Source: Rotaria macrura | Lineage: Eukaryota; Rotifera; Eurotatoria; Philodinida; Philodinidae | Assembly: GCA_900239685.1 (NCBI GenBank) | Contig: OENT01000304.1 | Location: 1-64,000, forward strand | Direction: 5' to 3' | DNA length: 64,000 nucleotides | Part shown: piece after piece, positions 26,103-38,800 of the stretch | Position numbering within the stretch: the first letter of the stretch is position 1 | Layout of the letters: each line of letters begins with the position of its first letter | The notes under the pieces: generated by a model | The model's database searches: none | Told to the model about the DNA's origin: nothing | The model's input: only the letters and a program-made list of their open reading frames with translations | Made by a program: the position numbers and the translations under genes

Positions 26103-26820
26103 TATGACGGGTTTTCGTATTTCGTATAAGAGAAAACTAAAAATCTAAAGCATATGAAGGTTTTCATTATTAGATGAAACAAAGATGAAATGTTTGATTG
26201 AGTTCATTAATTATTGTTCGCATCTCCATGAGTCATTTCCTTGATTGTTTTTATTTATTGATTTAATGTAAGAATCAAAGAAAAAAAATAAATACTACGG
26301 GTACTTATGTTGCAACTTTATATATTATAAGTAAGGTGGAGATACCAACAAAACTCAGAATAGAACTTTCGAAATTTTCCCTTTATGGGATTAAGCCAAG
26401 CCATGAATCAGTTTCTAGCGGGTATAAATTTTCTATAAAGATATTCTTCGCAAGTCTGGTGCATACTTTCATTTATTTCTATTCTGTTTGCTCAATTCAT
26501 TTTTTTCTTTCCTTTCGATTCTACAAAGCCAATCGGGTTGAAAAAACAGTGACATCTTTTGTTTTTTATTCTATATATACAAGACCTAGTTTAAATTTCA
26601 TTTCAATCATAAACCTACTAGAAACAACCAGCTTTTTTCTTCGGTCCTAATGGATTTTCATTTTTTTTTCACTTACAAATAAAAAATGTCAGTAAAATAT
26701 TCTACAAAGTTGATGAAGAGTGCTACTTAGTAACTAGAAAAAGAAATATATGCATGAAGCATTGACGAGGGCGAAGACCTAGACGGTGAAAAGGAGAAGA
26801 CGAAGGAGTATTAAATAGAA
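26103..26820. promoter_or_regulatory. Divergent intergenic region between the TUT gene and the coiled-coil gene
   Basis: About 720 bases lie between two divergent start codons, so both promoters are expected here. A plus frame at 26336-26650 is open but has no family resemblance, starts inside the presumed promoter and is probably chance. No specific element is identified. Confidence 0.4.
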
Positions 26821-29800
26821 ATGAGTTCATCATCCAAACGACAGTTACCAAATGGAAATTTTGAGTCGAATGAAAAAATACGACATTTAAATACAGCCCT
26901 GATTGTAAGCCAAAATAATAAAAGAAATTAAAGAAACAAGACGACGAGAAAATATTCTATAAATGTGATTTTTTTTCTTTTCCTTACTTTAGAATACGGA
27001 AAATAATCTACGCCATGCACAACAAAATTTTGAATTATTAAAACAAATCCAACAACCAACATCAGCCTCTTTACTCGATACAGTAAATATAAATTTTTCC
27101 TTTCCTTTGTTTTTTCAATATTTTTTTGATGTTTCAAATAATCAGTTTCGTAATAATGGAACCACTAATGATGGGCTTCATTCGACACTTGACTCACGTA
27201 AATATATTCATGTCATTATCTAACTATTTCTATTTTAAAATATCCACAGATTACGATCAAGAGCAAGTAGTAGCAGGTTCTCGACGTTCGGCATCGTCAA
27301 CATCGAATCATCAACGAAGTAATAGTAATAAAGGTGTTCGTTTCAATGATGATGTTCTTGGACGTTCATTACATAACTTGAATAATGAATTACAATCATT
27401 ATCAAACGAACATGGACGACTCAAACAGGAAATTAGTAAAACAACGACATCAAAACAACAACAAAAAGAATCATTAACGTTGTAAGAGTAAATGTTCTTC
27501 TAATATTTAACTTTTCAATGCTACCTATAGGAATGACAGCGATGATGCCGAAGTAAACGACTCATTTCTATCCAAGCCAGATCCATACGTTGAAGAGGTT
27601 TGAATTTAAAAAGAGATCAACTTTTCTTTTCATTCATTGAATTGCGTCATAGCTAATTTTACATTTTACTTTCAATAATCAATGTGAAAGAGAAATGCTT
27701 TTAAACGTTATTATAATACTAATGCTTAGTGTTCTATCGGAAAATTTTACAGTCATGTATTATAGTTACCACTATTTTACTCTACTGAAAATAAACCTGA
27801 TCATGCGACTATGAAAGAAATGAACTAGAAGTTTAATTGAAATTTATTCGTAGTATCAAGGAAAAATTCATGACAAGACCGAAGAAATGACACATCATGT
27901 CTTCTCCTACAAAGGCAAGCATTCAAGAGACACGCATGTTTAAGTAGTCTGCAATTCTGTTCTATTCGATATTACTTCAGTGTATTTTCTGAAACTTTTA
28001 TTTTTATGAACAAAAAGAACTCATACTTAAGCAGTGCATAGAGAAGAATAGCTTGCATCATAAATAATAATGAAAGTAGATACACTAAGTTTTCATGGAT
28101 TATTTGACATTGAATTTCAATTTGTAAATTTTGCTAATAAAATAGAAATGTCTTATGATATGAATGTGCGTGTGAGGTACCTAGAGAACTTTGACATTAC
28201 TTTTTTTTCTACAATCTATTTATCCCANCTGAGTAAAAATCGATAGATGATTTCATTAGAGACCAGTGACTTCATTCCAACAGTTATCGTGTGAGAATGA
28301 ATTGTTAGAATAACGAATTTCGACGGCAGCAAACATGAAACGTATCATAGACTTCTAATTTCATGAACCAATTGCGAGAAGGCATCTAATTAGATTGAAA
28401 TGGAACTTGACTTCATTTATTATTTCAAGTATGCTCATCGTTACAATGTGTAAAATGAAAGTTACTACGAATTACAAGAGGTCTAGTTTTTCTTTTGTTC
28501 GCACTATTAATTCGAATTACGAAACAATAGTAATCATGAGAATAGTGTTAACACTTATTAAATCAAAACAGTTGACTATTGATAAAAGCTAATATTGCAA
28601 ATTAAATGTTCATCGTAGATTGTTCAGTCTCGTATTGATCGACGACTACAAGATATTGAACGTGAAATAAAGCGTGATAAAGATCAACAACAGCAAGGAG
28701 AGTTTCGTGCGATTATTAATGAACTTCAATCACAGAGAACCGCAACAACACCGATTCCAAATGAAGATGATAAAATTTTACAAGCACGACTTTTACTTGC
28801 CGAATCAAATAAACAAATGGTTTTTATTTATTTTTCATTTTTATTTTGTTCAATTATTTCTATAACGCATTCTATCGATTTTTCATATACTAGTATGAAT
28901 CTCAATTGTTAAATACAAGACGACAATTAGAAGAAAGCGAAATGAATAAGACCTTATTAGCACAACAGGTAAATCAATTATTCTTTTCAATTATAATAAA
29001 TAAAATATACATTAATTCAGTAATTGTATTTGAATTTTCTTAATCTATCACGACAAGTATATAGTCAGTATTTTTATATGATAGTTGCTGATTTCATGTA
29101 GATGATATTTTTTCCTAAATCGTAGTTTCATTCGATAATAATAATGTTCTAATTGAATTATTTTGAATTATTTAGTTAGCACATTTCAAAGATCAACTTA
29201 TGAAAAATGATTTAGAACGTGATAAACAACAAAGAGATGAAGAACTATCATTATCGATGAATCGACGACGTAGAACAGGTTTGATTGTTATTTTTCTATT
29301 GAATTAGCATCATCATTTAGATGAACATTACTATGATGTGTATGAATTGACTCTTGAATATAATGTGAAAAGAAGTCTTAAGAGAGCTTTCATTTTGAAT
29401 AATGACCACTGTCAACAAATTGATATATAAAATTCGTGATGAGAAATCTCGATAGTGAAAGTATCAAATGAGTTTGATTTGAAAAGAGAAAGATTCTAGA
29501 ATTAGAACTCATCATTCACTAAATCTAAATTACACTTCTACTTGAGATAGCCTTATTCTCGAACTAGATCAAACAATTCGTGTACTCACGACACGGGATA
29601 TGTTGGGGTACAACGCATGTAACTGGTCGTTGCATTATCACGTAATTATTGCCATTATTTCCCATTATTGCATTGCAATAGACTATTATAATGCCGAATA
29701 ATGGCAATAATTAAATGATAATGCAACGAGCGGCTATATGGGAAGTCACGATCAAAAAAGTACTTCTGAAATGGTAACAATACTTGATTTGTTCTAAAAA

Positions 29801-32800
29801 TATACTTGACACTCATGATAAAATTCTTTTCTAAACATTTGCAGAGTTGAACTTAGGAGTAAATAATAGATTTTTTTTATTCTTATTTAAAATTAACAAA
29901 AAAATCTAAAATAGACCCAACAATAAAGGACGGGGGCGCATAATAGAGATGTGCAGGGTTACCCTACCCTGAAGGGTAGGGTAGGGTACAGGATACGCAC
30001 TAAGCAGGGTAGGGTAGGGGCAGGGTAAGCACTGAGAATGGTAGGGTATGGTCAAGGTATGCATTCGAAGGAGTGGACTACAATATGGGGGATTTAAAAA
30101 TCTAATAAATTAAAGTTGAGTCAGAAAAAGAAAGAAATCATGAAAATTTAAGTAAATTCATTCTTAGCTCAGTCGTTAAGAAGGTGACTAACTGCGAGTG
30201 GCATATCCCAACCATTATTCATGTGCAGAATAAACAAACCAACCGTAATTCAATCACAAAAACACATTAGTATATTGTACTTATATAGTAATGATATAAG
30301 TTCGAACTTCGGGGAAAACAATCGATTGTATTTCATTTGTTATTTAATTTGTTGTATTGTTTTCTTTGAATACATGCTTTGTTACAACGATTTTTATTTG
30401 TAAATATGTCCAAAAAATGATCAAAAACTACATTCGATGCGAAAAAACGAGTAATTTTGATGAACCTTAAAGCATGGCTGGTAGGTTCTACGGAGTAAGG
30501 ATAAAATAAGAATAACAAGCCATAAAGATATTATAATGTAAAATTTACAGTGTACAGTAGGGTTAACAAATCTAAAAATTTTGCAGGGTAAGGACCTCGT
30601 AGGATAGGGTAGGGTAGTGGACCTACAGGGTAAGGTAGGACAAAGGGTAAAGAAAAATTCCTTTGTCAGGGTACAGGGTAAGAGAAAAGCTCACCCTGCG
30701 CATCTCTGGCACATAAGACCACGAATCGACCCATTCCTATTTTCTCTGACGAACCCTACTGAATTTTATATCGCCGAAAAGAGCACGCCAAGACGAACAT
30801 TTCGTTACCAAACTTATGAGATTTTGATTGAACTTTGAAGACTAAAACTTATTACCAAAAGCTGCATTTTTCATAAGTTATTGAATACTTGATCTCTGAA
30901 CAGTGGACGCAATTCTAAAGTGAATATTCGAGATAGATTGGTTCTTAACTGATGAATTTGATAACTCTTGAAAACGACTTCAACTCTATATACCAATTAT
31001 TAATTTATTATCAAGCTAAAATACATTAAGATTGACTGTACTAAGCACTGCTATTAGTATATTTTCTATATTTGTCATTTATCCTCATCTTTCAGCAAAT
31101 AATTTAGTTTAAGAATTGTGGTAACCAAACTTCTGGTTTTACTCATTTGATAGCCGTTTTCAAAAGCTTCCAAATCATACATTTTGCAGAGTAAAAAAAA
31201 TGTGGTCACTAGAAAAATTCAGAAGCGCACTCTTCTCCTGGTACCATTTCGTACATTTTTTACTTGTATTTAGCCACCTTTTACTTCAAAATATGTAGTT
31301 TAATCCAAAACTAATATGATATTCGAAATGAGCAGGAAAAGTCGAGTCAATTTTTATGTGTTTCAAAATTTTCAAACATAGCTTTTTTTCATTGAAAAAT
31401 TTCTCTCTACTCCCCCTCAGGAAATTTTCTCAAATTGAGGTCTCTCAAAAATAACAATTTTACTGCGGAATGTAGTGTTTGAGCTTCTAAATTGCAAGTG
31501 AAAGTGAAATGGTGGGAAATAAACCATCAAGTGATCAATTTGAGAGACCTTAATTTGTGAAAATTTTCTGAGGGGGAGTAGAGAGAAATTTTTCAATGAA
31601 AGAAAACTATGTTTGTAAAATTTGAAACATATAAAAATCGACTCGACTTTTCCTGCTCATTTTCGGATTAGACTACTTATTTTGAAGTAAAAGGTGGCTA
31701 AATACAAGTAAAAAATGTACGAAATGGTACCAGGAGAAGAGTGCGCTTCTGAATTTTTCTAGTGACCACATTTTTTTTACTCTGCAAAATGTATGATTTG
31801 GAAGCTTTTGAAAACGGCTATCAAATGTGTAAAACCAGAAGTTTGGTTACCACAATTCTTAAACTAAATTATTTGCTGAAAGATGAGGATAAATGACAAA
31901 TATAGAAAATATACTAATAGCAGTGCTTAGTACAGTCAATCTTAATGTATTTTAGCTTGATAATAAATTAATAATTGGTATATAGAATTGAAGTCGTTTT
32001 CAAGAGTTATCAAATTCATCATTTAAGAACCAATCTATCTCGAATATTCACTTTAGAATTGCGTCCACTGTTCAGAGATCAAGTATTCAATAACTTATGA
32101 AAAATGCAGGTTTTGATAATAAGTTTTAGTCTTCAAAGTTCAATCAAAATCTCATAAGTTTGGTAACAAAATTTTTGTCTCGGCGTGCTCTTTTCGTCGA
32201 TATAAAATTCAGTAGGGTTCGTCAGAGAAAATAGGAATGGGTCGATTCGTGGTCTTATGCGCCGCCGTCCTTTGTTTTACTTTCAATTGAAATCATGCAA
32301 CCCATTGGTCTATTCAAAGAAAAATGTCTTCATCTGTGAGTTTCTCAATACGAAACATAGGGAACAAATCAGAGCTGTAGTTGATCCAGAATCATTAACC
32401 TATTTCGGTTCACTGTTTGTAATTGTGGGTAGGCCCAAGTACAAGCAGTTACAAACTGGTACGGAAAATTTTCAGGTGGATGAAAACTAACTAAGAATAG
32501 GTTTTCTGGCAGTTGATCATTCATCGTTTTATTCGAATGCCTTTTGAAAAAAAAATCGTTTTCTTTTCCCAAGCAGATTTTCATCGTGCTTACAAGATAG
32601 ATCTACTTAGTTTCTTGAAAAAGAAATTCATCAAATGTTTGTAAATAATGAAATGAAAATGATTCTATCTATATCATTTCATAGCTTCGTACGAGATCTT
32701 AAATCTATCTCAATAAAATTTTCTACATGAACATAAGACTTCTCTTGAAATGATGATCTCAATGTAATTTCATTCTTCAACGATCCATACATGACATGAG

Positions 32801-35800
32801 TTGTACTCAATCGAAGCAGCATTAATAGTACTTTTTGAACAGTGAAGTGCATTTATGTATACTTTAAAAAAGAGCAACGTGGTAATCATTTAAAAGGCTT
32901 ATGAAAACTTACACTTAAAAAATTGTATCAGAGAGTACTCGTACACTTATTCATATCTATAGTATTTTTTTCAACCTCTAAGCACTGATTCAACCAACTA
33001 CAATTCTATTACATGAGATTTCCATGATAAATTCACAAGAATTTCAATTGATATATGCACGTATTCAACGAATGAATCGCAATAATTCTAAGCTGCATTC
33101 AAAGAAACAAATGACGAATCACAATGAACCTTTACAACTCAAGCACTATAGTCAGGACGATTTCCATTCGCGCAGCACATACTAATTATTGATTGAATCA
33201 ATCGAACGAATGGTTGTTTTTAATTCTAGTTTCTTTTCACTTTCAAGGACTTCTCAAGCATTTCAAAAATAGAAAATGACTTCAATCAGCTTTGTCAAGG
33301 AAACTCATCGATGTTTTTCCCTTGAAAATCATATGAATAGTCGATCTATCAAATAAGCATCATGAAAATTCAATATAAAGAACGATATCGAAATAAACTT
33401 AGATTATCGTTCGACCTTGCACACAATTATCAAAATTTAGTTGTGAAAATTTTCATATAATTGAAGAGAAATGTTTTTAGTATGAGAGTATGTCAATTCA
33501 AAATTCGTCTTCTTATTAAACAGTGAATTATCATCATGAGCGTTAACTACAGTTGTCATCTACAATTTTGTTGGTAGAGTAATTGGAAGGCATATCTAGA
33601 AAATCATTAAGAATTCTATAAAAAGAATCTTTTGATAGTTGAAAATTGATTTGATTATATTAAAGTTATAATTTCTGTTAGCTTATCAAGAACGTTTGTT
33701 GTTAGTAGAAATCTCGGATTGATTTTTAACAAATTGTAACAGAATGATGATCTTAAATATTGCTAAAAATATTGACAAACATTTTTGTTTCTGTTTTTTG
33801 TTTCTGTTCATCTATAGAACAAGATCGTCTTCAGTTAGAACATAATTATTTGATGCAACAACAAATGATGCTTTCAAAATCTACAACATTGAATGAAATG
33901 GTAACATTTAAAAAGGAACTTGAGAAAAGTGAACGTCAACGTGAACAGCTGTCAGATCATTTAGAGGTTGACAATTTTTTTGATATGTATTAAATCTAGA
34001 TAGCATCTTGTTTCTTTCTATTTATAATCTAAAATAGGTTCTAGTTAGAAAATGTGATGAGAAAGAAAGACTTGTTGCTAAAAGTTTACTGGAATTAAAA
34101 GAAGTAACAGAAAACTGTGATACATACGAACGACAAACTGCTAAATTACAACGTGATTTAGCATTAGCGCTGGAAAAATTAGAAGAAATGACACAAGAAG
34201 CTGAACGTTATGCGCAAGAAGCAGTCAATTTTCAAAAACAATTTACTGATTCTGAACAACAACGAGAAGAATTTAAACTTCAAGCGCAAGAAACAATTAA
34301 ACAGTTAAATTTTCTTTGTGAATCCAGTCTTCATTGATAACAGTGCCTTTTTGTCTTTTAAGATGGAAAGCAAAAGTTAAAAAACTTGAAAAAGATGTCG
34401 ATCGACATAAATTTGGTTCAACACAGATGCTGGAACGAAATGAACAATTAGTTAAAGATATGGAAAATCTCAGGACACAAAATTATAATTTACGTGAACA
34501 ACTTGGAAAATTCGAAAGCGATTTCAATGATGCAAATGTTTGTAGAGTTGATTTGTTTTTTTGTCAAATTCTACTAATTATCATAGGACTATAAGTTCTT
34601 AACAATGTTTTGTCTATCAAGTATCATCTCACATAGAGCTTTGACTATATTCGAACTTGATACGTAGGAATGAAAAATTTAATAACACCGGTACTGTTAC
34701 ATATCGAATCAGATCTATAGTCGAGTTAGGAACAGATCGATCTTGACTTTTCTTCCGAAAATAATAGTCAGCGTTTGAGAAAAACATCACACATACCATG
34801 GCAATTTCTTGAAGTCAATCACTTCTTTTCTCGTCTCAGACGATCATGTCAATATTCTATGTCTGTTTCAATTAAGTCGTATTCTTTCTATATAAATAGA
34901 ATAGTTTTACAATTAGATTACCATAATCTAAGAACTCAAACGACAGAATATTATATGTAATTGTCAACAATACAAGAAAAAAGGAAGGTCAAAAGAAAGT
35001 GTATTGATTGGCAACTTGCAGTCGTGTATGAATTACTTAGTGAAGTATTGTGAGTTGAATATCTTGCTACATTGTTCTACGATGATGAGACATTTCCAGT
35101 CCTTTAATCTTTGTTGGTTAGATGCTATTTTGCAATGTACTATTGTATCTTTTATATACTTGAAATAGATTTCATTAAATTTCAAAAAGATTTAGGCAAC
35201 TAATAGAACTTCAACTTATACCTTGATCACATCATCTATCCTCTAGAAATGTGTTGTTATTCAACAAAAACAGCTAATAGCCAATTAGCATGATTGAAGT
35301 TGACTTCTCGAATTTTCGAACATGAAACAACCGATCATAGTCATTTGAAGTTTTCATGTAGGTTATCGTACATCTTGCGTTGATCTATCAATGATTTTAA
35401 TAATAATAAAAAATATGTGAATGATGACTGCCAACCAAAATCCAGTTTTTTTAATGTAAAAAGAGCTTCAGAAGACTGTTATATTTCTTGCCCTTTTTTA
35501 AAAAAGTATTGGCAGCTTGAAATATTATAAATAAACATTGTGACTTTGATGTCCGAAGTGATATTTCCAAAAGCGAAACGTAATTTTAGACTTGTGACAA
35601 CAATTTTGAAAATTCATGTCTGCACATTACAGACCAACAGTTGACTCATCAAATCCAAACAGTTGAGACTTAAATTTTCAAGTCTTATAAAATTTGTCTA
35701 CTTACATATTTATTAAATATGGCAAATCTTTCCCCTGTTACTATTGTAAATAAATCGTCAAAATTTTTCAACATTCTTTTTCAACTTTTTACCGTAATGA

Positions 35801-38800
35801 ATATAACGTAACAAAGTTGTTCAAAAATTAATTTTACCTTATTTAAAGGCTTCTTATTTTTCATATTGTTTAGACAAAAAATAGCCGACTAGAAGAACAT
35901 TTCAAACAAAATGAAAACGATGTAAGAAATACAAGACTTCGCAAAACTAGAAATAAAACTAAGATACTTATTTTCAATACTAGCTTGCTCAAATGCGTGC
36001 AATTCGTTCAACACAAGACTCAGAAATAGCAACATTTAAAAGCACAATCAACGAAGTACATAACATTATTTAGATTATTATCTAAATAACTTCATATTCT
36101 ATATTATTCTAAAGATTGAAAGTCAATTGTCGGCCTATCGTCAACGTCTTTCACAAATGGATAAAGAAAAACAAAATATTCAACAATTATTACAAGAAGA
36201 AATCAATCATCGAAATAATGTCGATACAAAACTAAAACAAGCCGAAGTTAGAATCGTCTTGTTCGTACTTATGAAAAATTTAAATGATTTCTATTACTTT
36301 AATTTTAGCAAGATATTGAAGTACTTAGTGGATCTCGTTCACAATTTCAACAACATATAATTGAACTAGAAAATGAACGCATGGTAAAAAAATGAATGTT
36401 TTACTATTTCATATTAATGAATAAAATCCTTCTAGGATTTCTTACAAAAAATAAAAGAACTCGAATTCGAACGAGATTCATTGTCGATTCAATATCATTC
36501 TGTTTCGAAATCATTCAATGATGTATGTCATTAGCAAGAAAGCAATATTTCAATTATTCTTTCTTTTTTTCGTCGTTACATAGGAAAAGACAAAATTTCA
36601 AACAAAACTTGCTTCACTTGAAAGTGATTATGAAGAAATGAAAGTTAGTTATGAGAATCGACTAAATCTTTTCATAGACGATATTTTTTTTTAATCAATA
36701 GCGTAAATTAGAAACAACCAAACTAGAATATACACGTGGTATGAAAACAATTCAAGTTGATTATGAAAATAAAATCGAAACTCTTAAAGTATGTCATCGA
36801 AAAGAAAATGTATGATCATGTTTCAATTGATAATTGTTTTCAGTTACAATTATCTGATGAAAAAGCTCGTGTCGGTATTTTTCAACGGCATGAAGTCGAA
36901 CATAAGAAAGATATGGAAAGAATTCAAGAAAGAGCATCGAAATATGAAGATGAAGCAACACAAGCCCAATATTCACTTGAAACTATAACAAGAGAATTAA
37001 AAGAAAAGGTTAGATCTTCAATTGAAATAGCATCATCTTAATTTTTTACAAATCATCATATGAATATTTATTTTAGTCTCGATTAATCGATGATTTAGAA
37101 TCAAAGTAAATGTAAAAAATTCGTTTTTCTTATCGTAAACATATATTTAAAATAGAATTGTTAAAGTAACCGTTGATGCAACCAATGAAAAAAATGATAT
37201 TCTTAAAAAGGAAAAAGATTTTCAAGTGATTTTTGAAGATGATTATTTATTTATTTAATTTGATATGTTTCTTGTTTTTTTAGAATTCACTTCATACAGT
37301 TTATAACGATATTATCTATTGTACAGAATGTCTATCGAATGATTCTGATGAACCATACATAATTGATTCACCGAAAAGTTCTCGTGATGATATCGAAACA
37401 TGGTTGAGTAAAGTTAAGGTGAATAGGACAAATCTAAATTACTTTTCTTCATCTTATTTACTTCTATTTTTATAAATACAAAACAAAAATAAAGGCTCGA
37501 CTTGCTTGGCTAAAACAAGAACTAGAAATTCGTCAACAACAAGAAAGTAAACTTCGTCATGATCTGAATGGTGCTTTGCTCGACAGTGATGCTGATAGAA
37601 AATATTTTGCCGCAGAACTAGCAAAACGAGAAGTTATCATCGATGATTTAACACGTGATAAACTAAGTAAGGATAAACAAGAATCATAACTTTTCTTTTT
37701 TTTTGTTTTTATTAAAACATGATCACATTGTGAAACAATACTAAACAATTATTTTGCTGTAGATTATAAAGATTATGAAAGAGAATCATCGGATAAATTA
37801 CATTTATTGAAAGTAAACATAATAAAAATAATTATACGAACAAATTTATTCATTCATAATTAAAACAGAATCAACTTGCACGAGTCGAAGGACATTCATT
37901 GAAAGAAATGGAACGAACAAAACAATTGCAAACAATTGAAATGCAAATAGAATATGAAAAACGACGAGCCTTAACTGAAGTATAAAAATATTTTCTGTTG
38001 AAATTGTATTGTTATAAATTTTTATGAATACTACATTTAGGATGAAAAAGATCGTATCAATGAACGATATCGACAGTAAGAGAAAATAGATTATTTAAAA
38101 TATCGATCAATCAAACTAATTATTCTTTGTTTGAATCAATATTTAATATTATGATACAAGGGAACTTCAGCCAATTGTGATATAAATTCTTACTAATGTA
38201 GATAGAATCTTATGTTTTACTAGTAACATTAATACATTTAGTAAATATTAGCTTTTCTTAAGAACTATGAGATAATGACTAGCAATATTGCCAAAAATAA
38301 TCTACTTGACATAGGTATAGCGAATTTCCATACTATTTCTTCATGATTGACTTCAAAAAACCTTCCTAGAATTCAAAAACTTGTACGATCAACCCTAATG
38401 TTTAAATTGTCTCTTGGACACATTTTTTTACAGCTAAAACGACTAACAGTCAATCAGCACGATTGAAGTTGACTTCTCGAATTTTCGAAGGTGAAACAAT
38501 CGATCTTAGTCATTTGAAGTTTTGATATAGGTTTTCGTATATCTTACGTTGATCTATCACTGTTTATTTTTAAAAGTTAAAAAAATCAATGATGAATGCA
38601 TGCCAAAGTTCAGGTTTTTTATGAAAAAAAAGCTTCAAAAGGCTCTTTTAGCTTGTATCGTATTTTATTAATAGGAAAAAGCACTGGTAGTTTGAAATAC
38701 AAATGAACATTGTTGCGTTGATGTCCGAAGTGATATTTCCAAAAACGAAACAAAATTTTAGACTTTTGACAACGGTTTTGAAAATTCACATCTATGCGTT

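Larger units (their letters stand above)
29925..32273. mobile_element. Long fold-back (inverted-repeat) DNA element in an intron, interrupted by a hAT element
   Basis: Two long arms are near-exact reverse complements. The left arm is 29925-29943 plus 30717 to about 31452; the right arm is about 31539-32273. The outer ends read AAAGGACGGGGGCGCATAA and, at the right, its near-complement TTATGCGCCGCCGTCCTTT. Inner arm ends meet at about 31452/31539 around a loop of some 90 bases. The arms differ by small indels and substitutions, so the copy is not brand new. No transposase gene is present, and I could not settle a target-site duplication. It lies in the 4.5 kb intron between exons ending RRRRTE and starting QDRLQLE. 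Short ORFs inside it (for example 32257-32490) show no family features. Confidence 0.85.

Noticed and set aside
29950-30660. GGGTA tracts considered as an interstitial telomere
   Set aside because: They lie strictly within the bounds of a hAT-type element with target duplication; bdelloid telomere repeats are, as far as I know, TG-rich (TGTGGG-like), not GGGTA.
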